Source: Prevotellaceae bacterium UBA1726 | GTDB taxonomy: Bacteria > Bacteroidota > Bacteroidia > Bacteroidales > Bacteroidaceae | DNA length: 35,336 bases | NCBI GenBank assembly: GCA_002316005.1 | Contig: DCIM01000064.1 | Coordinates: 1 to 35,336 of the forward strand | Direction of reading: 5' to 3' | In this document: one piece after another, positions 8,594 to 16,239 of the stretch | Layout: each line of letters opens with the position of its first letter | Position numbering within the stretch: the first letter of the stretch is position 1 | Notes under the pieces: generated by a model | What the model was told of the DNA's origin: nothing | Seen by the model: only the letters and a program-made list of their open reading frames with translations | The model's database searches: none | Position numbers and translations under genes: made by a program

Positions 8594-10249
8594 TTATGGA
8601 TGCAGTATCTTATTATACTCTTCCTCGTTTGAGAGCATTTCAATGGCGCGCTTCACCTGCGAGTCGGTTCTGAGCGAATGTTGCATCGAACCCGCATCAA
8701 AGTAGTAGTTGCGCACAATCTCACGACTCACGAGTTCCTTTATCAGCTCGCGGTTTATCTCCAGATCGCGTTCAAGGTTGTGGGTCAGTTTCTTCTCCAG
8801 TGCCTCAAACTCTGGTTTCGCATCTTCGTAGTAGCCTTCAAACTTTGCCAGTTCCTTCAACTGCTGCAGGAACTTCTCCGTTTGTTTGTCATACTTGAAA
8901 TCATTTGCAAGCAGGCGTGCCTTCAGTTCATTGAAGTCCTCATCGGTAAGGAGGAACTCATCTGGCGAGGCTATCGTCGGATGTGCCTGGATGTAATCGT
9001 ATTCATAGTTGAACACCACCTCAGCAGAGTCACGCGCACCCATCAGGTAGTAAACGAGGTTTGTCACTGTGTCGGCCTTCACCTCTATATCCGGTTTTAT
9101 ACCACCGCCGTCTCTCACCTCTCGTCCGCCAAGGGTGTGGAACACCTTTGTCAGCGAGTCTGGCACATGTTCGGTATATCCGCCGTTCTTGTGCTTGTAG
9201 TTGATGGCCTGGATGCAACGGCCCGAAGGGATGTAATACTTACTTGTGGTCAACTTCATCGTTCCGTTGTAAGGAAGGTCCATTGTTGTCTGCACAAGAC
9301 CCTTGCCATAGGTGCGAGTTCCCATCACCACTGCTCGGTCGAGATCCTGCAATGCTCCAGCGGTGATTTCCGATGCAGAGGCTGTGTTGTCATTCACCAG
9401 AACAACGATAGGCATCACTGTGTCAATTGGTTCAACAGTTGTCTTGTATTCGTTGTTCGCACGCTTCATCTTTCCCTTCATCGTCAGGAGGGTTGTGTTG
9501 CGCGCAACGAACATATTGATAATAGATATTGCTTCCTGAACGGAACCGCCTCCATTGTCGCGTACATCAAAGATGAGTCGGTTCATGCCTTGCTGCTTCA
9601 AATCAACAAAGGCGCGGCGAACATCCTTGGCACAATCTTCTGTATATGAGTTGAGGTTGATGTAGCCTATGCCTGTGTTGCCAATCAAACCGTAATAGGT
9701 CACCGCCGGCAACTGGATTGCGCGGCGTGTCACCTTGAACACCATCTCTTTTCCTGTCGAGAGGCGGCGAATCTTCAGTTTGAATGTGCTGCCGGCATCT
9801 CCTCTGAGGTGTTCACTGACATACGCTGTTGGTTTTCCCATCATCGTAGAGTCGTCAATGGCAAGAATGAGGTCGCCTTTCTTCAAACCGAGTTCATAGG
9901 CAGGCATGCCCTTGTATGGTTGGTCAATCATACAGCATCCTTCCTTATTATTCTCGCGAATAACGGCACCAATACCCGCATACTTTCCGGTTATCATCTG
10001 GCGCAACTCCTTCACATCGCTTGCTGGATAGTATTCTGTGTAAGGGTCGAGCGAGCGGAGCATTGCTCTTACACCATAACCTACAACCTCGTCTGCATCA
10101 AGAGTGTCCACATACACCATGTCGAGGTTTCGGTACAATGCGTTGAACACATCAAGGTTCTTTGCCACCTTGAAGTTATGGTCTTCCTGTTGAGCTGCCA
10201 TAGGCATCGCAACAAGACACATTATTATATATATAAGGAGTCGCTTCAT
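8594..10249 (-). CDS. S41 family C-terminal processing peptidase (CtpA/Prc-like)
   Basis: A 551-residue periplasmic serine protease of the tail-specific family, which trims or degrades envelope proteins from their C-termini. I chose the ATG at 10249 because it gives the signal peptide MKRLLIYIIMCLVAMPMAAQ; the longer frame to 10345 runs back across the promoter. A PDZ domain follows the N-terminal helical part at about residues 85-165 (YAGIGAVIRENNKEG ... YELGLKKGDLILAIDD). The S41 catalytic domain contains the strand-plus-loop DVRDNGGGSVQEA, the nucleophile Ser291 in TASASEI and the general base Lys316 in TYGKGLVQ, 25 residues later as in E. coli Prc. The C-terminal ~130 residues are helical and charged. 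It is monocistronic: its own promoter upstream and a terminator downstream. The assignment is secure; the substrate is unknown. Confidence 0.93.
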   Translation of the reverse strand: MKRLLIYIIMCLVAMPMAAQQEDHNFKVAKNLDVFNALYRNLDMVYVDTLDADEVVGYGVRAMLRSLDPYTEYYPASDVKELRQMITGKYAGIGAVIRENNKEGCCMIDQPYKGMPAYELGLKKGDLILAIDDSTMMGKPTAYVSEHLRGDAGSTFKLKIRRLSTGKEMVFKVTRRAIQLPAVTYYGLIGNTGIGYINLNSYTEDCAKDVRRAFVDLKQQGMNRLIFDVRDNGGGSVQEAISIINMFVARNTTLLTMKGKMKRANNEYKTTVEPIDTVMPIVVLVNDNTASASEITAGALQDLDRAVVMGTRTYGKGLVQTTMDLPYNGTMKLTTSKYYIPSGRCIQAINYKHKNGGYTEHVPDSLTKVFHTLGGREVRDGGGIKPDIEVKADTVTNLVYYLMGARDSAEVVFNYEYDYIQAHPTIASPDEFLLTDEDFNELKARLLANDFKYDKQTEKFLQQLKELAKFEGYYEDAKPEFEALEKKLTHNLERDLEINRELIKELVSREIVRNYYFDAGSMQHSLRTDSQVKRAIEMLSNEEEYNKILHP

Positions 10250-10272
10250 ATTCAAATAATTCTTTTCGTTTA

Positions 10273-10307
10273 CAAAATTACTACTTTCGTGCCACATATC
10301 ACCCAAA
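10273..10307 (-). promoter_or_regulatory. Promoter of the S41 protease gene
   Basis: Minus strand: -33 TTTG (10307-10304), 23-base spacer, -7 TAATTTTG (10280-10273), about 24 bases before the chosen ATG. The spacer is at the long end for Bacteroidota. Confidence 0.65.
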
Positions 10308-10362
10308 AAGCCCTGAAAAATTAGGGTAATTTCACGAAAAAACAAAAAAAAGTGCGAAAATG

Positions 10363-10394
10363 TTTGGTGGAATGAAAAATTAGCAGTACCTTTG
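10363..10394 (+). promoter_or_regulatory. Promoter of tRNA-Asn
   Basis: -33 TTTG (10363-10366), 20-base spacer, -7 TACCTTTG (10387-10394); 20 bases before the mature tRNA 5' end. This is a full match to the Bacteroidota consensus. Confidence 0.8.
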
Positions 10395-10414
10395 CAACCG
10401 CAAACAAGAAAAAT

Positions 10415-10488
10415 GCTTCAGTAGCTCAGTTGGTTAGAGCACCTGACTGTTAATCAGGGGGTCGTTGGTTCAAGCCCATCCTGGAGCG
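10415..10488 (+). tRNA. tRNA-Asn (anticodon GTT)
   Basis: Cloverleaf read directly. The acceptor stem GCTTCAG/CTGGAGC has one G-U pair; the D arm is GCTC/GAGC. The anticodon stem CCTGA/TCAGG encloses loop CTGTTAA, with anticodon GTT at 10449-10451. The variable loop is GGGTC and the T loop TTCAAGC. The T stem GTTGG/CCATC has one T-T mismatch. The discriminator is G and CCA is not encoded. It is a single-gene unit between its own promoter and a terminator. Confidence 0.95.
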
Positions 10489-10490
10489 CA

Positions 10491-10519
10491 AAGAGGAAGA
10501 CTTCGGTCTTCCTTTTTTG
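10491..10519 (+). terminator. Rho-independent terminator of tRNA-Asn
   Basis: Stem GGAAGAC (10495-10501) with loop TTCG and GTCTTCC (10506-10512), extended by A-T pairs, followed by TTTTTT. The UUCG tetraloop makes it very stable. Confidence 0.92.
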
Positions 10520-10562
10520 TTTTCAGGAGGGCAGTCCCAACAACCCCGGTCGTGGTTACATA

Positions 10563-10603
10563 CAAAAATAAAGCGCCCTGTGCCATATGGACACAAGACG
10601 CTT
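10563..10603 (-). terminator. Rho-independent terminator of the outer-membrane barrel gene
   Basis: On the minus strand AAGCGTCTTGTGTCC (10603-10589) pairs with GGCACAGGGCGCTT (10584-10571) with one bulged base and two or three G-U pairs, followed by TATTTTTG. It lies about 55 bases after the stop at 10659. Confidence 0.8.
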
Positions 10604-10658
10604 CTTCAATAGTTTCCGTTTCCCTCAAAAAATCTTAATTACCTTTTTTATCTTATTG

Positions 10659-11369
10659 TCAGAAATTTATTCCGAAGTTGAGCATCAATGCTCTGTTGTG
10701 GGCTGTGTCGAACGAGTCGTGACTGATATTCGCCAGACCGAGTTCGTAGGCTATCTCGGCATAGAGCATGTCATACCCCACTCCACAACCGAATTTCAAT
10801 CCACCATCAAAACGACGGAAGGTGTTCTGGGTGTCAGAGAATGACTCATAAGCGGCACGATCGCCGAAATCCTTTATCTTTCCTGCCACACCACAACCGA
10901 GATACCCTCCGAAGAATGGCTGTACGGTGAAATCGCCGTCAGGGGTCCAAATATACTTCAAGGTGAATGGGAGTGTGAGGTAGTTGAGATCGTATGTGAA
11001 CTTATTGCCCGCAATATCGCTCTTACCGCCCTTCTCTGTGTAGTTGAAACCTGTCTCGAAGTATAATGGCTCTGAATAAGTCAATGCCTTTCCCCACACA
11101 AAACCGACATTCAGTCCTGTTTGCATGTTGCCTCCACCAAGATATGCGTCATCGGAAGACACATTGGTGAATGCAGGACCAATGCGAAGGCCGAAATACT
11201 GATCGGGTTGCACTGAACGATAGAATCCACGACCGCTGAAACCTCTGTTTCGGTTGTAGTCAACATGGCCCGTGCGATAACGGGTGTTGCGGTGACTTCT
11301 GTAAACCTGTGCATCAACACACTGGAGTGTTGCAGCAAGGAGAATAATTATAGTAAACAGTTTTTTCAT
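10659..11369 (-). CDS. Outer-membrane beta-barrel protein, PorT/OmpA-barrel-like (porin family)
   Basis: A 236-residue exported protein. It has a signal peptide (MKKLFTIIILLAATLQCVDA), then a short Arg/Tyr/Gly-rich stretch, then from about residue 58 a run of amphipathic strands (YFGLRIGPAFTNV, GLNVGFVWGKAL, LYFETGFNYTEKG, YLTLPFTLKYIW, VQPFFGGYLGCGVAG, GLKFGCGVGYDMLYAEIAYELGL) ending LMLNFGINF with terminal Phe. This is the usual look of the small 8-10-stranded 'outer membrane beta-barrel / porin family' proteins of Bacteroidota. The sequence alone does not show a transport or secretion role. It has its own promoter and terminator and no functional link to its neighbours. Family confidence is good; the function is unknown. 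Confidence 0.85.
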   Translation of the reverse strand: MKKLFTIIILLAATLQCVDAQVYRSHRNTRYRTGHVDYNRNRGFSGRGFYRSVQPDQYFGLRIGPAFTNVSSDDAYLGGGNMQTGLNVGFVWGKALTYSEPLYFETGFNYTEKGGKSDIAGNKFTYDLNYLTLPFTLKYIWTPDGDFTVQPFFGGYLGCGVAGKIKDFGDRAAYESFSDTQNTFRRFDGGLKFGCGVGYDMLYAEIAYELGLANISHDSFDTAHNRALMLNFGINF

Positions 11370-11396
11370 AACACTTTGTTTTTATTGTTGACGCTG

Positions 11397-11426
11397 CAAA
11401 ATTAGAAAGAAAAAACAAAGTGCAAG
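11397..11426 (-). promoter_or_regulatory. Promoter of the outer-membrane barrel gene
   Basis: Minus strand: -33 CTTG (11426-11423), 18-base spacer, -7 TAATTTTG (11404-11397), 27 bases before the ATG. Confidence 0.6.
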
Positions 11427-11463
11427 AGGCATCATCCCTAAATTGCATAGGGATTTCCCTAAA

Positions 11464-11491
11464 CGAGAAAACCCCGCAAAAATGCAGGGTT
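11464..11491 (-). terminator. Probable terminator of the GH29 gene
   Basis: Minus strand: AACCCTGCA (11491-11483), loop TTTT, TGCGGGGTT (11478-11470) with one G-U pair, then TTCTCGTTT. It lies about 90 bases after the GH29 stop. The tail is only moderately T-rich. Confidence 0.6.
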
Positions 11492-11502
11492 CTCTATCTA
11501 TC

Positions 11503-11572
11503 GTTCGCCATTTTATCTGGCGGTCTTGTCTTTCTTTGTTCGCCGTTGTATCTGGTGGGATTTTATCCCACC
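11503..11572 (-). repeat. Structured 3' region of the GH29 gene: two 21-base direct repeats and hairpins
   Basis: GTTCGCCATTTTATCTGGCGG (11503-11523) recurs as GTTCGCCGTTGTATCTGGTGG (11538-11558), three differences, start-to-start 35 bases. The first copy folds as CGCCA/TGGCG. A third hairpin GGTGGGA/TCCCACC (11554-11572) sits just after the GH29 stop. There is no gene in 11405-11580. Confidence 0.55.
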
Positions 11573-11580
11573 CAATCATG

Positions 11581-13068
11581 TCATTCCTTGTACAGCCCCA
11601 CTTCGGCGATGTAAGGGTTCAATCGGCTCTGGGTGATTGTGAGGCGGAACTCCTTTGCACAGACCTCAGGGAAACGGATGAGTCGCTTGTAACCGATTGT
11701 AGTACCTTCGGTTGCCTTCTGCCAGTTGCCGTTCTGGTCCTTATATTCAAATACGAAACTCTCCACACGCTGTCCTTTGCGGATATCCTCCTGAAGGGCG
11801 AGGACATTTGCCTTGATGGTCTTGTCCTGCTTAAAGCAGAGAACCATCGGTTCGTCTGTTGCCTTCTGTGTGTAAGAGGTGTTGTAGTTGCCATCAACAA
11901 CCTTCTTCGCCCCCTTGCCCTTGGCACCTTTGAGGAGGTTTGACATGAAAATCCAGTCGTGAAGGGCACGGAACGCCTTGAGGTTTCTCACATCGGCATC
12001 AGCAAGCAATCCGTCGGTGTTTGGTGGGATATTGAGCAGAAGAACACCGTTCATACCAACAGAAGTGAAGTAGATATCCATCAGATTCTTGGCGGTTTTC
12101 ACATTGGCATCCTCTGTCTTGTGGTAGAACCAACCCGGACGGATCGACACATCCACCTCGGCAGGATACCACACCAGACCCTTGGCATTCTTTATCTTCT
12201 CACGACTGCCCAAGTCCTGACCGGTCATGTCACCTACCGGTTTGGTAATCATCTCTTTCTGCGAGTTGTCAGCAATGGCTTGTTGGTCGAGATTATTGTT
12301 TGGCACAACGCTCCACTCTGTCTCACGACCACGACCGGTCTCTGTTCCTACCCAACGCACATCTGGTCCCATCACGGCTATGACAGCCTTTGGCTGAAGG
12401 TCGCGAATGAGTTTATACCAACGCACGAAGTCATATACTTGCTTCTTGCCGTTTGGTCCTTCGCCACAAGCGCCATCAAACCAAACCTCGTTCACCTCGC
12501 CATAGTTTGTGAGGAGTTCGCGCAACTGATTGCAGAAATACTCGTTGTATTCCTCTGTACCGTAGAGAGGGGAATTCATGTCCCATGGCGAGAGATAAAC
12601 GCCAAACGACAATCCGTACTTATGACAAGCATCGCTCACGGCACGGACAACATCGCCCTGACCATTCTTCCAAGGTGAGTTCTTCACGCAATGCGCTGTG
12701 TAGGCTGATGGCCACAGGCAGAATCCGTCATGGTGCTTACATGTGAGAATGGCACACTTGAATCCTCCGTCCTTCAAAGCCTTTACCCATTGCTCGGCAT
12801 CGAGTTTCTCGGGGTTGAAGATAGCCTCCGACTCTGTTCCATCGCCCCACTCGCGGTTGGTGTAGGTGTTCACTCCGAAATGGAGGAAAGCGGTGAGTTC
12901 CTGTCGCTGCCACTCAAACTGGCGCTCGGTAGGAACAATATTGGCTGCCTTCTCGACGATTGTCTTCATATCGTCCGAAGGGGAGATAGCCACGAAATTG
13001 GCAGTTTGTGCCATCATCTGTGTTGCAACGCCAAGCGCCAACACCGAAAGTATAATTCTTAGTTTCAT
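11581..13068 (-). CDS. GH29 family alpha-L-fucosidase (secreted)
   Basis: A 495-residue retaining alpha-L-fucosidase. The ATG at 13068 gives the signal peptide MKLRIILSVLALGVATQMMAQ and sits behind a good promoter; the frame continues upstream to 13221 but that stretch is promoter and operator DNA. The (beta/alpha)8 domain shows the GH29 blocks FLHFGVNTYTNREWGDG, LTCKHHDGFCLWPS, VYLSPWDMNSPLYG and EVWFDGACGEG, with the nucleophile Asp198 in WFDG. The short FDGACGEG context and a C-terminal module of about 90 residues (ending NPYIAEVGLYKE, resembling a discoidin/F5-8C fold) are usual for Bacteroidota enzymes of the GH29-B kind, which often prefer alpha-1,3/1,4-linked fucose next to a branch; that subfamily call is tentative. 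It is divergent from the GH78 gene, with which it probably shares regulation. Confidence 0.92.
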   Translation of the reverse strand: MKLRIILSVLALGVATQMMAQTANFVAISPSDDMKTIVEKAANIVPTERQFEWQRQELTAFLHFGVNTYTNREWGDGTESEAIFNPEKLDAEQWVKALKDGGFKCAILTCKHHDGFCLWPSAYTAHCVKNSPWKNGQGDVVRAVSDACHKYGLSFGVYLSPWDMNSPLYGTEEYNEYFCNQLRELLTNYGEVNEVWFDGACGEGPNGKKQVYDFVRWYKLIRDLQPKAVIAVMGPDVRWVGTETGRGRETEWSVVPNNNLDQQAIADNSQKEMITKPVGDMTGQDLGSREKIKNAKGLVWYPAEVDVSIRPGWFYHKTEDANVKTAKNLMDIYFTSVGMNGVLLLNIPPNTDGLLADADVRNLKAFRALHDWIFMSNLLKGAKGKGAKKVVDGNYNTSYTQKATDEPMVLCFKQDKTIKANVLALQEDIRKGQRVESFVFEYKDQNGNWQKATEGTTIGYKRLIRFPEVCAKEFRLTITQSRLNPYIAEVGLYKE

Positions 13069-13093
13069 AAGGCGTGAATTTTTAGTTGATGTG

Positions 13094-13124
13094 CAAATAT
13101 ACATATAATAATTGATATTCCAAC
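13094..13124 (-). promoter_or_regulatory. Promoter of the GH29 gene
   Basis: Minus strand: -33 GTTG (13124-13121), 19-base spacer, -7 TATATTTG (13101-13094), 25 bases before the ATG. The spacer is occupied by one copy of the tandem repeat at 13102-13121. Confidence 0.75.
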
Positions 13125-13153
13125 GAATATATTCATATAATATTTGATATTCC
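13102..13153. repeat. Two 20-base direct repeats, candidate operators, in the GH29/GH78 divergent region
   Basis: CATATAATAATTGATATTCC (13102-13121) and CATATAATATTTGATATTCC (13134-13153) differ at one base. They start 32 bases apart, about three helical turns, and the palindrome GAATATATTC (13125-13134) lies between them. Copy 1 fills the GH29 promoter spacer; copy 2 lies just upstream of the GH78 -33 box. Confidence 0.65.
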
Positions 13154-13176
13154 GTAAAAACTTCGGTGAAAAAGAA

Positions 13177-13207
13177 TTTGTCGTTCGGTAAAAAATCAGT
13201 ATATTTG
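13177..13207 (+). promoter_or_regulatory. Promoter of the GH78 gene
   Basis: -33 TTTG (13177-13180), 19-base spacer, -7 TATATTTG (13200-13207), 38 bases before the ATG. This is an exact consensus match, and the flank ATCAGTATATTTGCA is shared with the GH92 promoter. Confidence 0.85.
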
Positions 13208-13245
13208 CAGAAAACAATCAAACAACAAATACTTCAACCAACACT

Positions 13246-15822
13246 ATGAACAAAATTTCTCGTATTTTCGTTGCTGGTGCCATTGGATTGGCGCTTATTT
13301 CGTGCGGTTCTGCAAAACATACTCCACAGGTAGGACTTATCGACCAGTTAGGCGATGCTGCATGGACGGGTTCGCAATGGATTTCCGTTGTCGATGCTCC
13401 TGTCGTGACTGGAAGAATTGAGGGAAGAAACGAGCGTGCTGCCGATGGTGCAAACTGGTTTGTTTCCACAATGAAGAACCAGAAGAAGGTGGTATCGGCT
13501 AAATGGATGACCGCAGGACTTGGCGTCTATGAGTTGTATGTAAACGGCAAAATCATTGGCGATGAGATACTGAAACCGGGTTTCACCCACTACGCAAAGA
13601 CAAAACGCTCATTCACCTACGACATCACTGCTGCCCTCAACCTCAAGGCGGGGGCTGAGAATCAGTTGGCCGTACAGGTTACTCCTGGCTGGTGGGCTGA
13701 TAAGATTGTCACAGAGGGCGGTCGCGAGGGTATGACCGGAAAGAAATGTGCTTTCCGTGGTGTTCTCGAACTGACTTTCGCTGATGGCACAAAGAAACTC
13801 CTCACTACAAACACTCACGATTGGAAGGCGGGTATTGCCGGTCCGGTGAAGCATGCTGCCATCTTTGATGGTGAGGAGTACGATGCTCGTGTGCCTATGG
13901 GCTACGAGGCTACAGAGGGATTCAAGACTCCTGAGGTAAACACCGAGTTCCAGGGTGAGATTCTGCCAAACAACGGTGCTGAGATTTACTATCGCGAGGA
14001 CCTTGCCCTTTCGCCTGTGAAGGCTTACACCTGGAAGGGTGTCACCAATGCCAATGACAGCCAGTACGGAAAGGTTATTATTAATAAGGAATACGCGCAA
14101 GGCGAGGAGATTGTTGTTCGTCCGGGTGAGACTCTCGTGGTTGACTTCGGTCAGAACTGTTCTGCCGTACCTTCGTTTGTCTTTGCGGCAAAGGGGGGCA
14201 CTCGTCTCACTTGTCTCCCTGCCGAACTCCTCAATGACGGCAACGGACAGAAGAGTCGTGGCATGGATGGTCCTGAGGGTAGTTGCCACCGACTGAACCT
14301 CCGCATTCCTGACATCGGCATGCAGTTGTTCTACACCTTTGCCGAGGGCAACGACTTCGTGGCATTCCGTCCTCGCGCCACATTCTACGGCTATCGTTTC
14401 GTGTCTATCACAGCAACCGACGAGGTGCGAATCCGTCAGATTCAGTCAGTGCCTGTTACTTCCATCGCAAAGGATATAGAAATTGGAAAAATCACCACTG
14501 GCAACGAACTCATCAACCGACTCATTGCCAACTCTTACTGGGGACAGTTATCTAACTATCTCTCAGTGCCTACCGACTGTCCTCAGCGTAACGAGCGACT
14601 TGGCTGGATGGCTGATACTCAGGTATTTACCGAGACAGGTACATTCTTTGCCAACACCGATCGTTTCTTCCACAAGTGGTCACGCGACATGCGCGATTCG
14701 CAGAATGAATTAGGTGGTTATCCGGGTGTTTCGCCTACTGCTCAGTATGGTGGCGAGACAATGCGTCTTGGTTGGGCTGATGCTGGTGTCATCGTTCCTT
14801 GGGTTGTGTGGAAACAATTTGCCGACAATAGCATCATTGATGAGAACTGGGAGGCAATGGAGAAGTTCGTGAACCACATCAACGAGACAAAATACGACCA
14901 CAATGCCCTCAAGGCTGAGAATGGCGACTATCAATGGGCCGACTGGTTGAGTTACGAACCTCTGGAGAGTTGCAGCGGACGAGCATTCAAGGAGGGTGGC
15001 AAGCAGGATGGAACCATTGACTACTGGAACTATCTCTGTGCCTCGTATTGGGCAATGGATGCTGAGATGATGCGCGATATGGCAAAGGCTACTGGCCGTA
15101 ACGCTGCGAAATACGAGAATATGGCGAAAGAGGCAAAGCAGTATCTGCGCGACACCTTCTTCAATGCCAATGGCGACTTCAACAACGACATTCTCAACAC
15201 CATGCAGACCCCTGCCCTCTTCGCCTTGAAGAACGGATTGTTCGAGGGGGAGACAAAGGCTCGTATCATTGAACGCCTTCGTAATAACTTCGCCGATCAT
15301 GGCAATTGTCTGCAGACGGGATTCCTCGGCACTTCAATCCTCATGAGCACTCTTACTGAGAACGGTTGTGTGGACATCGCCTACGAACTGCTCTTCCAGC
15401 ATAAGAACCCAAGTTGGCTCTACTCTATCGACAATGGTGCGACAACTATCTGGGAGCGTTGGAACAGTTACATGAAGGATTCGGGCATGGGACCTCAGGG
15501 CATGAACAGTTTCAATCATTATGCCTATGGTGCTGTGTGCGAATGGATTTGGGAAACTGCTGCGGGCATCTCGTCGGATGTGGCACAGCCTGGTTTCAAG
15601 CATATCATCATGAGTCCTATCCCTGACAAGCGTCTTGGTACGATGAAGGCAGAATACCAGTCGGCATCGGGTCTCATCAAGAGTGAGTGGCGATATGAAG
15701 GCAACCGTTGGATTTGGACTTTCACCATCCCTAAGGGTTCTACTGCAACGGTCACTCTCCCTGGCGACACTACCTCAAAGGAATATCAGGCAGGAACTTA
15801 CACAATAGAGAAAGCACTGTAG
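13246..15822 (+). CDS. GH78 family alpha-L-rhamnosidase (lipoprotein)
   Basis: An 858-residue inverting alpha-L-rhamnosidase, predicted to be lipid-anchored: the signal peptide ends in the lipobox LIS-Cys20. The N-terminal half holds beta-sandwich modules including the ELYVNGKIIGDEILKPGFT strand region and the IVVRPGETLVVDFGQN segment typical of family 78. The (alpha/alpha)6 catalytic domain begins near residue 415 and has VPTDCPQRNERLGWMADTQ (Asp444 and the following Glu, in the catalytic acid block) and GATTIWERW (Glu737, at the general-base position). A C-terminal beta-sandwich follows (GFKHIIMSPIPDKRLG onward). Length and order are normal. It has its own promoter and terminator and is divergent from the GH29 gene, so fucose- and rhamnose-containing glycans such as rhamnogalacturonans are plausible targets; that part is inference. 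Confidence 0.93.
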   Translation: MNKISRIFVAGAIGLALISCGSAKHTPQVGLIDQLGDAAWTGSQWISVVDAPVVTGRIEGRNERAADGANWFVSTMKNQKKVVSAKWMTAGLGVYELYVNGKIIGDEILKPGFTHYAKTKRSFTYDITAALNLKAGAENQLAVQVTPGWWADKIVTEGGREGMTGKKCAFRGVLELTFADGTKKLLTTNTHDWKAGIAGPVKHAAIFDGEEYDARVPMGYEATEGFKTPEVNTEFQGEILPNNGAEIYYREDLALSPVKAYTWKGVTNANDSQYGKVIINKEYAQGEEIVVRPGETLVVDFGQNCSAVPSFVFAAKGGTRLTCLPAELLNDGNGQKSRGMDGPEGSCHRLNLRIPDIGMQLFYTFAEGNDFVAFRPRATFYGYRFVSITATDEVRIRQIQSVPVTSIAKDIEIGKITTGNELINRLIANSYWGQLSNYLSVPTDCPQRNERLGWMADTQVFTETGTFFANTDRFFHKWSRDMRDSQNELGGYPGVSPTAQYGGETMRLGWADAGVIVPWVVWKQFADNSIIDENWEAMEKFVNHINETKYDHNALKAENGDYQWADWLSYEPLESCSGRAFKEGGKQDGTIDYWNYLCASYWAMDAEMMRDMAKATGRNAAKYENMAKEAKQYLRDTFFNANGDFNNDILNTMQTPALFALKNGLFEGETKARIIERLRNNFADHGNCLQTGFLGTSILMSTLTENGCVDIAYELLFQHKNPSWLYSIDNGATTIWERWNSYMKDSGMGPQGMNSFNHYAYGAVCEWIWETAAGISSDVAQPGFKHIIMSPIPDKRLGTMKAEYQSASGLIKSEWRYEGNRWIWTFTIPKGSTATVTLPGDTTSKEYQAGTYTIEKAL

Positions 15823-15855
15823 AATTTCTTTTTAGACATGACGACTAAAAAAATA

Positions 15856-15886
15856 AAGGCCTCCCCGGGAAAAGGAGGCCTTTTTT
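15856..15886 (+). terminator. Rho-independent terminator of the GH78 gene
   Basis: Stem AAGGCCTCC (15856-15864) with GGAGGCCTT (15874-15882), loop CCGGGAAAA, T run to 15886; 35 bases after the stop. Confidence 0.93.
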
Positions 15887-16108
15887 GTGATTTAGTATAA
15901 ACCAAATCTCTCTTAAAAACAAAACGCTGCGATTTCCCAACCACAACGCTTTTCCAAACCAAAAAACAATCAAAATTTACCTTTATATTAACTAACTAAA
16001 ACCTAATTTCTATTTTCAATTTAAATCTACTTTCGTAATTGCGATGCAAAGTTACGAACTTTTCCAAACGCATGCATTATTTTTTTGCAAAAAACCGCAT
16101 TTCCCCTT

Positions 16109-16124
16109 GCGCAATCGTTTGCAA
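16109..16124 (+). promoter_or_regulatory. LacI/PurR-family-like operator candidate
   Basis: GCGCAATCGTTTGCAA matches 12 of 16 positions of the classic ACGCAAACGTTTGCGT-type palindrome, including the central CG. It lies 58 bases upstream of the GH3 -7 box. Confidence 0.35.
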
Positions 16125-16181
16125 AAGACGACTATTTTCATCATTTTCAACATAAAGCATGGTATTTTCCAAAATTCTTAG

Positions 16182-16189
16182 TAATTTTG
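16182..16189 (+). promoter_or_regulatory. Candidate -7 box of the first GH3 gene
   Basis: TAATTTTG fits TAnnTTTG, 50 bases before the ATG at 16240. I see no convincing -33 TTTG at the normal distance, which would fit an activator-dependent promoter. Confidence 0.5.
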
Positions 16190-16239
16190 AAGTCGGGATA
16201 AAAATCACAGAAATAACATCTTTACTTCTCCAAATAGCA

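Larger units (their letters stand above)
15887..16239. other. Intergenic region upstream of the first GH3 gene
   Basis: 353 bases with no gene. It is A+T-rich, with a candidate LacI-type operator at 16109-16124 and a -7-like box at 16182-16189. A minus-strand box TAACTTTG at 16054-16047 faces no gene. Confidence 0.6.

Noticed and set aside
10250..10345. N-terminal extension of the S41 protease to 10345, and similar in-frame extensions at 2120-2152, 13069-13221, 16159-16239, 20882-21004 and 29254-29313
   Set aside because: They run through promoters, a terminator, a neighbouring gene or C-rich leader sequence, and they hide clear signal peptides or normal starts downstream.
10464..10480. T-stem mismatch in tRNA-Asn as a sign of a pseudo-tRNA
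   Set aside because: The other stems are complete, promoter and terminator are strong, and a single T-T mismatch is tolerable in a functional tRNA.
16047..16054. Minus-strand -7-like box TAACTTTG in the intergenic region before the first GH3 gene
   Set aside because: No minus-strand gene follows before the terminator at 15856-15886, and no -33 box is convincing.
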